Assembly: GCF_017497975.1 (NCBI RefSeq)
Contig: NZ_JAGDEL010000003.1
Span: 124,001 to 188,000 of the forward strand
Source of the DNA: Metabacillus bambusae
Lineage (GTDB): Bacteria; Bacillota; Bacilli; Bacillales; Bacillaceae
Length of the DNA stretch: 64,000 bases
Direction of reading: 5' to 3'
The position numbers and the translations under genes were made by a program. This document shows, in pieces, positions 28,215-36,706 of the stretch (position 1 is the stretch's first letter; each line of letters starts with the position of its first letter). Below the pieces are notes generated by a model. It saw nothing but the letters and a program-made list of their open reading frames with translations, was not told where the DNA came from and made no database searches.

Positions 28215-29195
28215 TTACTCACTATTTTCCATTATTGCATTCATATACTCTTCACGAATTTTAGATAAGGACTTCCCACTATCTTTATGTATTGCAAAAA
28301 CATATGTTTGAATGCTGGACCAACCGTACAGTTCTTTTAGCCATTTTTGCATGGATAGTTCAACACCATTAATAAGTACATTACCATTTTTTAATAGCTT
28401 TGCCTCTTCACTACGGTCTTTTGCAAGGATGGTGTCACCAGCTTTGACCACACCCCACTCAAGCATCGAATCAATTTTTGGTAGGTTTCTGCGTGATAGT
28501 TTTTTTCCTGTTTTCTTTAATGCAGTAGTTTTCTCTAAGAAATCAACATAATAATCATGGTAGTCATTTAACGGTAATAACTTTTCGACGTTTATATAAA
28601 CATCACCATTTATTTTATAGGGAATTAGTTTATAGCAACTTATATTAACGCCATTACTATTTAACCATGCGACCGCAGAAAGTGTTTGTTCATCGAATTC
28701 AGAGGCCACTAAGATAACCTTTTGGTTCTTATTAAAATTAGCTTCGGCTCCATTTACATGTAAAAACTCTGTTAGCTTTCGATTTCCTAATTCCGTACTT
28801 GTCAAAGATTTATTTTCGAATTCAGTACGGTATTTTTCTATATAAGGTGCATAGATTTTGTTTACAAGATCTTCAGGATCTTCAATCGTTGCATAACTGG
28901 CTGCATATCGTATAGCTTGAAATTCAAATGCTTCTTTACGTGATTCGATATTTTTACGGTCTCTTTTGATTTCAATTAAAACGATATTCCCGTTGTTATC
29001 GACTGCAGTAAGATCACTTCTACCATGGTGGGCATTTCTAACCTGTCGACCTACAATTAACATTGATTCTTCTTCATCACATACCATGTCGATATTGCAT
29101 CTTAATAATTCTTCAATATCGTTTTCCAGCATTTGTAGTTCTGAAAAAGTGACTGCATCAACTTTTATGGCTTTGTTTTCTTGAATGTTGTACAT
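28215..29195 (-). CDS. NucS/DUF91-like PD-(D/E)XK nuclease
   Basis: 326 residues from ATG 29195 (GCGAGG 8 bases upstream). The N-terminal half has GRSDLTAVDNNGNIVLIEIK, giving D61 and E75-x-K77, the core of RecB/NucS-like endonucleases, preceded by LIVGRQV. Following helices carry the FQAIRYAASYA motif of this family. The C-terminal ~100 residues form a small domain seen with DUF4357-like tails (LLKNGNVLINGVELSMQKWL). Probably a DNA nuclease, possibly defensive; it stands alone downstream of a repeat copy. Confidence 0.75.
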   Translation of the reverse strand: MYNIQENKAIKVDAVTFSELQMLENDIEELLRCNIDMVCDEEESMLIVGRQVRNAHHGRSDLTAVDNNGNIVLIEIKRDRKNIESRKEAFEFQAIRYAASYATIEDPEDLVNKIYAPYIEKYRTEFENKSLTSTELGNRKLTEFLHVNGAEANFNKNQKVILVASEFDEQTLSAVAWLNSNGVNISCYKLIPYKINGDVYINVEKLLPLNDYHDYYVDFLEKTTALKKTGKKLSRRNLPKIDSMLEWGVVKAGDTILAKDRSEEAKLLKNGNVLINGVELSMQKWLKELYGWSSIQTYVFAIHKDSGKSLSKIREEYMNAIMENSE

Positions 29196-29916
29196 GATAT
29201 AGAAACCTCGCATTTAGATAATAAGTAATCATAAATAACCATGAATAAATAAAATGAAAAGTTGTGTAACGAAAAGTAATATCTAATTGTTACGAAACAG
29301 GGCAATAGAGTTTATGATGATTGTTTTTCCACGATTTTTAAACATAGCTTGATTGCTTTTGCAACAGTGTTCTTTTTTCTCCTTTCATTCATTCTCTCTT
29401 CGGTTATCTATCTTTATACTCCTTTAAAAAGGGATCAATAAATTCAATTTAATATATTGCTTTAGAATAAAATTAGATATACTTATATGGATTACAAACA
29501 ATGGTGGACTTTAAATACATCATGGAAATCAGTAAAGTTTCATTCATATCGTCCAAAGCTTAAATATCTCATAAAAAAACACCAGTTGCCTAAAAGATAT
29601 CATGTGCTTAATTATATTTTTAAACCATCAAGCCTGTTTAATTCGTAAGTTATTGGCGTGTTATCAGTAATAAATTGGAAATCTCATTCACTCATTCCCC
29701 TACTTGTCTAGATACTCGAATATATCCGATAACTTTCATGATATTACCCCCTTCGTTACGACAGGGCTTCGTCCAAATACAATAAGCCATTTTTGTTCAG
29801 AAAATGTGGACAGGGTTTAACGTACTATATAATTTGTTAAAACATCATATAGGGCATATAATAAGGTTTATCGTAAATAATAAGTGGCACTAGGTAGTAG
29901 GTAGCCCCTCAAAAAA
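29196..29916. other. gene-poor stretch upstream of the NucS-like gene
   Basis: About 720 AT-rich bases. It holds the hairpin repeat at 29629-29663 and a 53-codon plus-strand frame at ~29494 that lacks a ribosome binding site. Nothing else could be supported. Confidence 0.4.
29629..29663. repeat. hairpin repeat, second copy of 18808-18842
   Basis: AAGCCTGTTTAATTCGTAAG, then TTATTGGCGTGT, differs from the first copy at a few bases, with a weakened stem. Confidence 0.55.
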
Positions 29917-29947
29917 AACCTTGGAAGGCACTTTGCCAATCAAGGTT
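29917..29947 (-). terminator. terminator, immunity-cassette family
   Basis: A 7-bp stem (AACCTTG with CAAGGTT) and, on the minus strand, a run of eight T. It lies just after the DUF4274-like gene. Confidence 0.8.
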
Positions 29948-29961
29948 TTAACACAATCACA

Positions 29962-30410
29962 TTATATTTTAGGAATATCAACATCTTCGCCTAGGGATTT
30001 ACTAATAAGAATATCATGAAGGTTTGGGTTATTCTTTTTCAACTTATACTTTTGAATTTTTGTTAATTCTGGGTCAAAGGAAATACACTGAGATTTAAAT
30101 TCTAAGTTTATAAGTTTATTATAAATCTTACTCAAAAAATCTTCCCATTCCTCTAATGAAGAACTTGAAAATTCATCTGAATTTTCTAACAAACGATAGC
30201 CGTCTGCATAATAAAACATTAGTAAACCCGTCCCTAAATCACAAGCCTCATTTTCTAAAATAACTGTTGGTACATCAAATCCACTATTCCAATTATAATT
30301 TGCTGCAAAAAATGGAGTATTAGTGGGTTGTCTACATTACTCAACTGACTGATTATACTATTTTTATTATAAAGCAACTCTTCCAGAAAACTAATCTCTG
30401 TGTTATCCAT
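29962..30410 (-). pseudogene. DUF4274-like immunity protein, frameshifted
   Basis: The ATG at 30410 opens MDNTEISFLEELLYNKNSII to NVDNP. One base is then lost or gained near 30325, and the next frame continues TPFFAANYNWNSGFDVP, CDLGTGLLMFYYADGYRLL and a helical tail to 29962. The middle part fits DUF4274, a family found beside polymorphic toxins. Only an 85-codon ORF from ATG 30219 is intact. A single indel breaks an otherwise complete gene, so a sequencing error is possible. Confidence 0.7.
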
Positions 30411-30447
30411 CAACTAAAGCTATTCTCCATACTTATCAAGCGTATTC

Positions 30448-30822
30448 TTACTCATAATTTGTAGCAGTAATAAAATCAAAAGCGCCAGCTGAAGTAATCT
30501 CTTTTATATATTCAAAGTTATATATTAGAATTACTGCATTATATGATTTATTTAAATCTATATTTTTCTTAATTTTTGGGATGATAATTTCTTCATACGA
30601 ACACTCATCTAATAATGTGGAAATATCACTACTACTATTCTTATAGACCGCTTTTTCTATAGTATCTTCATCTGTTTCATCCATATCAATATTAAAATCT
30701 ATAAAAAATTTGGAAGGGACAGACTCGCCATCCTCATCATACATTAAATCTACATACTCTCCTATAGAGTCCTCTTCTTTAATATTACCTAACCAAATAG
30801 AAACCCATCCTTGTTTTTCCAT
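30448..30822 (-). CDS. Imm22-like immunity protein
   Basis: A 124-residue very acidic protein with a GGAGGATAC site. The start GWVSIWLGNIKEEDSIGEYV and the following FFIDFNIDMDETDEDTIEKA fit immunity protein 22. No toxin gene lies directly upstream, so it is an orphan immunity gene in the array. Confidence 0.75.
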   Translation of the reverse strand: MEKQGWVSIWLGNIKEEDSIGEYVDLMYDEDGESVPSKFFIDFNIDMDETDEDTIEKAVYKNSSSDISTLLDECSYEEIIIPKIKKNIDLNKSYNAVILIYNFEYIKEITSAGAFDFITATNYE

Positions 30823-30903
30823 TATAGTATCCTCCTACTTTAATCTAAGACCTTCTGGTAAAGACGAAACATAATTCATTTGCTAGAAAACTAATTTATT
30901 TAG

Positions 30904-31077
30904 CTAATAAATGAATGCATCCCTTGTAAAAGTATCTGCATAATCTTCAATTGTCATTTCTTGCAATGACTCAATTGGGAATCGCTGAATAAATTGTTGG
31001 CGTTTTTCTTCGGAGCTTCTTATGTATTCTTCATCCAGTGTGTATTTTTTTGCTGCTTCTATGTTTCTAATGACATT
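30904..31077 (-). pseudogene. McrB-type ATPase N-terminal remnant
   Basis: 58 codons reading EEKRQQFIQRFPIESLQEMT, then IEDYADTFTRDAFIY and a stop. This looks like the conserved N-terminal segment of a McrB-type AAA+ restriction protein family, where YWLE normally follows. No start codon in frame and nothing downstream. Confidence 0.45.
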
Positions 31078-31249
31078 TTAACACCGTCCATTCTTCTTAG
31101 TTTACATAATAATACTCTAGTAAACTAGTTTGAGATTTATATAATTGCTTTAGTTATCTTCTTTTTTATTATGCAAATAAGCTATACAAAATTGGTACAC
31201 CTTAGTTTTTGTATAGATTCCCCATGTTATTTGCAATATGTTTTTTCGA

Positions 31250-31380
31250 CTAATGATTTGATAGTAATTCACTACGTTTATTAATCCAGTTATTCAATAG
31301 GGAATACCTCAAGGCTTTTTTTGCTGGTGACCAAGTGATACGAATATGTTGTTTGGAATAATCATTAGAAAAGCTAACCT
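31250..31380 (-). pseudogene. unidentified C-terminal gene fragment
   Basis: About 42 codons (SFSNDYSKQHIRITWSPAKK, then ALRYSLLNNWINKRSELLSN) end in a stop with no start codon or ribosome site. I cannot name the family. Confidence 0.35.
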
Positions 31381-31391
31381 ATTTAGAAGTG

Positions 31392-31673
31392 TCAGTCCAT
31401 TAATCCTTCATCAACATAAACCTCCATACCTTCCTCTTCCAGACAATCACCAAAGTACTTAACTTCTTTCTTATAATCCCAATTGATAATATTTAAATCT
31501 TTTTCATTAGCTTCATACACTGCAATTACAGATCCATTAGCATAAAGCTTTATAAAGTCCTCATCATCTCCACTTTCACCATTAAATTGAGCTTCAACAC
31601 TGAATAGTTTCCCTTTTACTAGTTCTTTGTTAGCTTTTAATGCCTTAGTTAGTAAGTCTTTTATTTCATTCAA
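31392..31673 (-). CDS. small acidic protein, possible orphan immunity protein
   Basis: The start is probably TTG 31673, with ATGGGGGTT eight bases upstream; an in-frame ATG at 31688 is the alternative. 93 residues, strongly acidic C-terminus (FGDCLEEEGMEVYVDEGL). I do not recognise the family. Its size, charge and position among immunity genes suggest immunity, which is inference. Confidence 0.5.
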   Translation of the reverse strand: MNEIKDLLTKALKANKELVKGKLFSVEAQFNGESGDDEDFIKLYANGSVIAVYEANEKDLNIINWDYKKEVKYFGDCLEEEGMEVYVDEGLMD

Positions 31674-31759
31674 TTGAATAACCCCCATAACTTTATAATT
31701 TGTTATACTTTTTCATTTAATTTGTACCATATTTAACTTATTAATACATATTTTATAAT

Positions 31760-32425
31760 TTATTTGATAACCCTTTGATGTTCATAACAGTATATTTCAC
31801 CGTTGAACCTCTTCTTATTTGTTAAGCAATATTCATTTACTTTTTTACTAACAACAGTTCCACATACTTTGCATTTTTCTTTTTCTTGCTCTTTCTTTTC
31901 ATCATTGGAGTTTCCATTACTTGTACTTCCTTTAAGAATTTGAACATGCCTCTCTCTGACCTCTTGATCTACTAAGTTAACTTGATTTATCAGTAAGTAC
32001 ATCTTCTCTATTTCATTTTCAGAATAAACTGGTGATCCTTTTAGAAGCTTAAGGACGTTCAGCTTTCTAGTAATGAACTCAGATAATTCAATATCATAAA
32101 CAATTAAGTCATTTGATTGGATATTTCTTAGTTCAAAATCTACTTTGAATGTGCATCGTTTAGTGAAAGATACGCTGGATACAATATTAGAACTTTCTAT
32201 AGGTACTATAGCTTTTAATAATGAGATATGACCATAGTTCTGATGAAATGGATTAAGCATACTAAACTTACCATTAACAGACCATGTCTTTCTATCTCTT
32301 CCACCATAGATTGTTTCTTGAAAGTTCTTTGTTTCAATAACAAAAACAGCAAATGGTGTTCATACAACATGATCTATTTGAGTGTAACCCGATTTTGATT
32401 TTGGATTGGAGATTAATAAAATTTA
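31760..32425 (-). pseudogene. NERD-domain protein with internal stop
   Basis: The frame reads LLISNPKSKSGYTQIDHVV, then TGA (32360-32362), then TPFAVFVIETKNFQETIYGG and KTWSVNGKFSMLNPFHQNYG. This is a NERD (nuclease-related) domain. The later part, open from 32260 to 31760, ends in a zinc-binding tail (CKVCGTVV...YCYEHQ). The N-terminus is also missing: an in-frame TAA lies at ~32430. Confidence 0.75.
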
Positions 32426-32509
32426 AATTGTTTTTTCATTTAATCCATTAATCTAGTATCCGTTGTAAATGAAAATATCAAATAAAAACACAAAAAAGAC
32501 AGATGAATC

Positions 32510-32697
32510 ATCTGCCCTTCTGGGAAAGAAACTGAAGAAATATGTAATTTACTTCTTCGTAATCTCTAAAAAGGCTTTTATATATTTTCTTGTCTGATAA
32601 TAAACTTTTGTTTATGTATAACAACTCTTTAATTTTACCTTCGTATGCTTCTTTCACAATTTGTGACTTAGCCTTTACATCAGCTTTTGATTCACAT
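32510..32697. repeat. partial duplicate of 37080-37264
   Basis: About 185 bases match the coiled-coil region of the membrane protein gene at 36699-37613, with small indels that close the frame. It shows local duplication in this mosaic. Confidence 0.8.
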
Positions 32698-32713
32698 TAG
32701 TTGTTTAGCAGAA

Positions 32714-32752
32714 ACTAAAAAAGACTGTTCGGTGCTGGCACACCAAACAGTC
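32714..32752 (-). terminator. terminator of the decayed type I toxin cassette
   Basis: A 12-bp stem (32723-32734 with 32741-32752), then on the minus strand TTTTTTAGTTT. Same hairpin as 40444-40483. Confidence 0.75.
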
Positions 32753-32829
32753 ACACAATAGCTAAGTTCCCTTCAAAGGGATCAGATTTGTTGATAAAAA
32801 ATTTACCCTATTCCGCTGCAATACTCAAG

Positions 32830-32926
32830 GCTGGGTGATTATTGTATCTAAACGATATGATGCACAACAACAAACTTGAAATACGATCATAAGTATTAAC
32901 GTTTGAAAAACTGTCATTATAAGCAT
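32830..32926 (-). pseudogene. type I (holin-like) toxin peptide, decayed copy
   Basis: By homology with 40568-40654 the peptide starts at ATG 32917 (MTVFQTLILMIVF) after an AAGGGGTGATG site. A missing G then shifts the frame, so the hydrophobic tail SLLLCIISFR is read out of frame. Upstream and downstream flanks match the intact copy. Confidence 0.65.
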
Positions 32927-33049
32927 CACCCCTTTCTTACTGGGGTAACGCTGAAAACCTTACCTATTTTCGAATAAAATTATACCACGATTCAGAACTG
33001 GTGTTCTGTTTCAATTTCATTTTTAAAAAAATAGTGAAAAAGTCTTTAT

Positions 33050-33312
33050 TCTACATCCTTGTTCATGACCTCTTGCTCGACACTCACTTCTTCCATGTTC
33101 TCTAAGATCCGCTTTGCCATAAGTTTATATCCTGTAGTGTTTGGGTGGAAATAATCATCAGCTAATAACTCTATGTCAGAATCACTAAATAAATCAGAAG
33201 TTGGAATATATTCCACATTTTCAAATTCTTCAGTAACGAGTTTACTCGATTCATTCCAATCTTCAACAATCGTTTGTAATTCTTCAAGATCAGCAAAATA
33301 ACGATCGAATGG
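33050..33312 (-). pseudogene. duplicated C-terminus of the SGNH hydrolase
   Basis: Bases 33050-33312 are almost identical to 38885-39155, the last ~85 codons of the intact SGNH hydrolase gene. The match ends abruptly at 33312, where unrelated DNA begins. No N-terminal part is present. Confidence 0.85.
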
Positions 33313-33380
33313 TTGGAAGAAGTGTATCCCTCATTAAAAAGAACCTTGAAAAGCATTAGCTAATCATGGTAAATACATAC

Positions 33381-33956
33381 TTAAAGAACAGAGTTTCTTC
33401 TTATATCAAATATATCTATTTCCTTTTGCTCGAACAAATCTTCAAGTGCTTTTCTACCTTCTTTCTCAGCATACAAGAACTCTTTTGTTGAAATAGGAAC
33501 TGCAAGTAACCATGTAACTTTTTTATTAGGGAAATCTATGGTCTTAAGTTTTTCCCATAAAAAAGGTGACGTAAATAGTACATGTTCCATCTCACTTTCT
33601 GGATAGTACATTTTCACTACTCCCTTGAATATTTCACCATGAGAAATAGATAACTTTGTATTTATTATATTGAAGGCACATGTAGATAGTATATTAGGAA
33701 AAAATTCAAATCTTGTTGCACTAGCTCCTACAATTTCTATTCTTAAAGGCTTTTCATCGACTGAGTATCCAATTGAATAATCAGATAACCCAATAGTAGA
33801 GTAAGATGTAACACCATCATAAGGTCTATCCGTTGTCGCTAATATATCAATATTACTAACATTATTATTGTCCCAATACTTAGATACATTAGGCTTTCCT
33901 CCGAATACTTCTAAAGCTGTTCTTGCTATAATTTTATTCTCTTTCGTAATTGTCAT
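33381..33956 (-). CDS. SUFU-family immunity protein of LXG toxin 2
   Basis: A 191-residue protein with a GGGAGGTT site, 29 bp after the toxin gene. It has the suppressor-of-fused-like layout (ISHGEIFKGVV, MEHVLFTSPFLWE, VTWLLAVPISTKEFLYAEKE, FDIRRNSVL). B. subtilis YqcF, the immunity protein for the LXG toxin YqcG, belongs to this family. It should neutralise the GH-E nuclease tip encoded just upstream. A degraded terminator of the cassette family follows at 33341-33372. Confidence 0.85.
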   Translation of the reverse strand: MTITKENKIIARTALEVFGGKPNVSKYWDNNNVSNIDILATTDRPYDGVTSYSTIGLSDYSIGYSVDEKPLRIEIVGASATRFEFFPNILSTCAFNIINTKLSISHGEIFKGVVKMYYPESEMEHVLFTSPFLWEKLKTIDFPNKKVTWLLAVPISTKEFLYAEKEGRKALEDLFEQKEIDIFDIRRNSVL

Positions 33957-33985
33957 AGTAAACCTCCCAAAATGATAACCGATTT

Positions 33986-35740
33986 TTAATCTCCAAAATA
34001 ATCATCTGTTAAATCTTCTCCTTTATGACTCCTATTGGAGGATGGTAATTCTGGGATATAATGGTCTGGATTATTATGTTCATCCAAAAATTCTCTCCTC
34101 GTGATACCTCTTTCCATAGCACTTTGTTGGTGCTTTCTAAATTCATAACCTGGTTTGTGTCCCATATCCCAAGGCTCATCTTTATTCATAATTGTCTCTG
34201 TAAGTGGGTCTCTGACATTTCCATCTATATTTTTAGCTTTTTCCCAGACTTCATCTCTAACACCTTTTCTAAATCCAGTAGGTCTACTATACGTCTTATC
34301 AACTTTACCTTTACCCTTACCAACACCACTCCAAGAAAACTTCGACAAAACCCTATCCAAAACCTTCTTAACCGCTTCGGTATCCAACACATTAAACGGG
34401 ATCTTTAAGCCTTCACCATTTAAACTATAAGCCAATTTGTTATTATCATTCATTTCATTCAACAATACGTGAATGCCGCCTTTTACTTCACCAATGACAT
34501 AATTGACATGTGATTTTGTCTTTGTAGTAAGTTCATGTGCTTTATCAACTGTCTTCTCAAGAACCAAGTTCCGATCCTGTAAACTCGGTGTTTTAGACGC
34601 ACGCACAATTGGCTTCGCTCCACCTGCTAGAATACTAGCTAACCCTATACTACTCAACCAGTGCTCTTTTGAAAAGCTTTCTTCTGGGTTTATCGCTCCA
34701 TTTCCTAGGTCAAGCGTTCCCATGCTTATGTAATTCACAAAATCATACGGGGAATTCATCGCGACATGGGCTCTGTCTTCCATCCCTTGATACATTGTTT
34801 TAGCTGTGTCGAAAGATCTTATAGTTAGGTAATTTCCGAAGTCGTATACTGAATCAAATTTCTTTTCGTTCCGATCTTCTAGGCCATCCCAAAAGTCGTT
34901 TCCGATTTCTTTGAAGCTATGTACCGTTTTTTCAATGGGGTTTAATTTCGCAAATTCTGCTTTTTCCCTATTTCTAGCTGCGATCTCTGCTGCGATCTCT
35001 GCTTCGATTTCAGCTTGTTGTTTTCGAACCTCTTCTTGATTTTGTTTGTATGCTAGATAATCGATTGTTTGTTGTTCAGTCTGTGCTTTTAATTGATAGA
35101 CATCACTAGCTTTATAGGCTGCTGAGTTGAAATGGATCGGTGAGATTGTATTGCCTTGGCGTGATACTTCGATTAATTGTTGAAAAAGTGCGACCACATA
35201 TTGCTCATCACCTTCTGATAAAGTGTATTCTGATTTTAATTCTTGATCAAACTGATTGACGGCATCGATGGTATCTTTTCGGTCTATATCTGCTTTTTCA
35301 ATATGGTTCTCAAAACTATCCGTTGAAAAAGCGTTAAGGGAAATGAGGTCATCAATTCTGTTGAAAATCCTTTGCAACTCATCCTGCTGGCTTGCAACCA
35401 TTTCCTTTTGGTTTCGTATGTGATGTACTAGTTCATCCTCAAGTAATGGAAGATGAATAACTGTATTGTCCGATAGATCCTTCTCTTCCGTACTTCCTTG
35501 AATTCCATTTAAAAAAGCGATTTGTCTATCGATCAGGCGAAGCCATGCTTCTACAACATCGATTTGCGCTTGGTAAAAGCTCTTGATCGCATCAGCTCCT
35601 TTGCCTTTGAACTGATCATCTAGATTTACGATGGCATTGCATTTTCGTTTTACCTGTTCAAGCTGTTCTCTTAAATAATTGTATTCTTGTAATCTACCTT
35701 CCATTGTATGTATGAATGGTTTTGTATCCAATACCTTCAA
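33986..35740 (-). CDS. LXG polymorphic toxin 2 with GH-E nuclease tip
   Basis: 584 residues from TTG 35740, preceded by GGAGGTG at 11 bases. The LXG domain (~1-210), coil and linker to ~475 are nearly the same as in toxin 1, with a four-residue expansion in the EIEAEIAAEIAA coil. The tip diverges after VLSKFSWSG and reads WDMGHKPGYEFRKHQQSA, then REFLDEHNNPDHYIPELPSS: a GH-E family nuclease of the HNH/ENDO VII group. YqcG of B. subtilis is the nearest kind I know. SUFU immunity follows at once. Secretion would need a type VII system encoded elsewhere. Confidence 0.9.
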   Translation of the reverse strand: MKVLDTKPFIHTMEGRLQEYNYLREQLEQVKRKCNAIVNLDDQFKGKGADAIKSFYQAQIDVVEAWLRLIDRQIAFLNGIQGSTEEKDLSDNTVIHLPLLEDELVHHIRNQKEMVASQQDELQRIFNRIDDLISLNAFSTDSFENHIEKADIDRKDTIDAVNQFDQELKSEYTLSEGDEQYVVALFQQLIEVSRQGNTISPIHFNSAAYKASDVYQLKAQTEQQTIDYLAYKQNQEEVRKQQAEIEAEIAAEIAARNREKAEFAKLNPIEKTVHSFKEIGNDFWDGLEDRNEKKFDSVYDFGNYLTIRSFDTAKTMYQGMEDRAHVAMNSPYDFVNYISMGTLDLGNGAINPEESFSKEHWLSSIGLASILAGGAKPIVRASKTPSLQDRNLVLEKTVDKAHELTTKTKSHVNYVIGEVKGGIHVLLNEMNDNNKLAYSLNGEGLKIPFNVLDTEAVKKVLDRVLSKFSWSGVGKGKGKVDKTYSRPTGFRKGVRDEVWEKAKNIDGNVRDPLTETIMNKDEPWDMGHKPGYEFRKHQQSAMERGITRREFLDEHNNPDHYIPELPSSNRSHKGEDLTDDYFGD

Positions 35741-35755
35741 ATCGTCCTCTGCACC

Positions 35756-36213
35756 TCCTTATTTTTCCTACCGGCAAGTAATGAGACGATATCATGCAAT
35801 AATGAAGTTACTATTAATCGTTGCGCATCTCCCACTATTTACCAATATCATAGTTTGTGAATTTAGTACATCATTTTAATGAAACATTTTACAAAAACGG
35901 GAATATTAACCTACCGCAAAGCAATTCCAATGGGATAAAAACACTGTTTTATTATTAAAACAAAAAAGTCAGTAGCTCTCAATATTATATGCGTTCTACC
36001 TTAGATTGTTTTTACGGACCTTTAAATGCCTCATCTTTACAAGGATTTATTAATAATCACTAGATTTGAATTACAATCGGATGTATTTGTTGAAGTTTAA
36101 AGCCTTATACGAAGTGGCATAGATATAAGAAGTCTAATTTTTAATAAAAAGCATATCTAACGAAAAGTCTTCATAAGTAAATATAAGTGCATTTAAACAA
36201 GGAGTGGTTATAC
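35756..36213. other. spacer upstream of LXG toxin 2
   Basis: Contains the region shared with the toxin 1 upstream DNA (35832-35920). None of the small helical partner genes usual before LXG genes was found. Confidence 0.5.
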
Positions 36214-36354
36214 ATGAGGAAGTTCGAAAAAGATCCACCTGAAGCTAAAGAAGAAGATTATATAAATCTCATGCTGAAGCATGATAAAAAAATAGAAAAA
36301 GCAGTAAAAAAATTGAATGAATCTTTCAAAGCAGCAGAAAATAAATTTAAATAA
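36214..36354 (+). CDS. 46-aa lysine- and glutamate-rich peptide
   Basis: ATG 36214 follows AAGGAGTGG at eight bases, a strong site. The 46-residue product (MRKFEKDPPEAKEEDY to FKAAENKFK) is a charged, helical, soluble peptide. It is one of few plus-strand genes here and faces the membrane-protein operon across a bidirectional terminator. Unknown function; a small regulatory or secreted peptide is possible. Confidence 0.6.
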   Translation: MRKFEKDPPEAKEEDYINLMLKHDKKIEKAVKKLNESFKAAENKFK

Positions 36355-36444
36355 AAAGCAGTTAGATAACTACTTAAAATGCTCAGATTGTTTAGAAAAT
36401 ACGTGTTTTTCAAACAACTTAATTTACCTTATGAGGATTTCTAA

Positions 36445-36499
36445 AAAAAGATCGCCCATTCACCTAATCTAACTTGGCTAGGTGAGTGGCGATCTTTTT
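36445..36499. terminator. bidirectional terminator
   Basis: Arms GATCGCCCATTCACCT and AGGTGAGTGGCGATC (one bulge), with A-run before and T-run after. It serves the 46-aa gene on the plus strand and the operon ending at 36527 on the minus strand. Confidence 0.85.
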
Positions 36500-36526
36500 C
36501 ATATTCTGAACAGCCTGAGCAGTTAT

Positions 36527-36706
36527 TTAACTACTAACTGCTTTTTTTGCTATATTTTCAGCTTTTTCTAAAGCTTCATTCAAACCTTTAAAGCCATCTT
36601 TTAGTAACTCTTCACTTTCAGAAAAAACTCGCTCATAGTAGTTTTTCGGGGACGATTTAACTTCAATGACTGTTCCATCATAAGTTTTAATATCATACTT
36701 ACCCAT
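36527..36706 (-). CDS. 59-aa protein coupled to the coiled-coil membrane protein
   Basis: ATG 36706 overlaps the stop of the upstream gene by 8 bp and has AAAGGGGGAAG in front. The product has a small beta-like start (YDIKTYDGTVIEVKSS) and a helical end (GLNEALEKAENIAKKAVSS). Not recognised. The overlap implies translational coupling and joint function. Confidence 0.6.
   Translation of the reverse strand: MGKYDIKTYDGTVIEVKSSPKNYYERVFSESEELLKDGFKGLNEALEKAENIAKKAVSS

Noticed and set aside
29494-29655. 53-codon plus-strand frame starting MDYKQWWTLNTSW
   Set aside because: No ribosome binding site, no recognisable family, and its end overlaps a hairpin repeat; not enough to call a gene.
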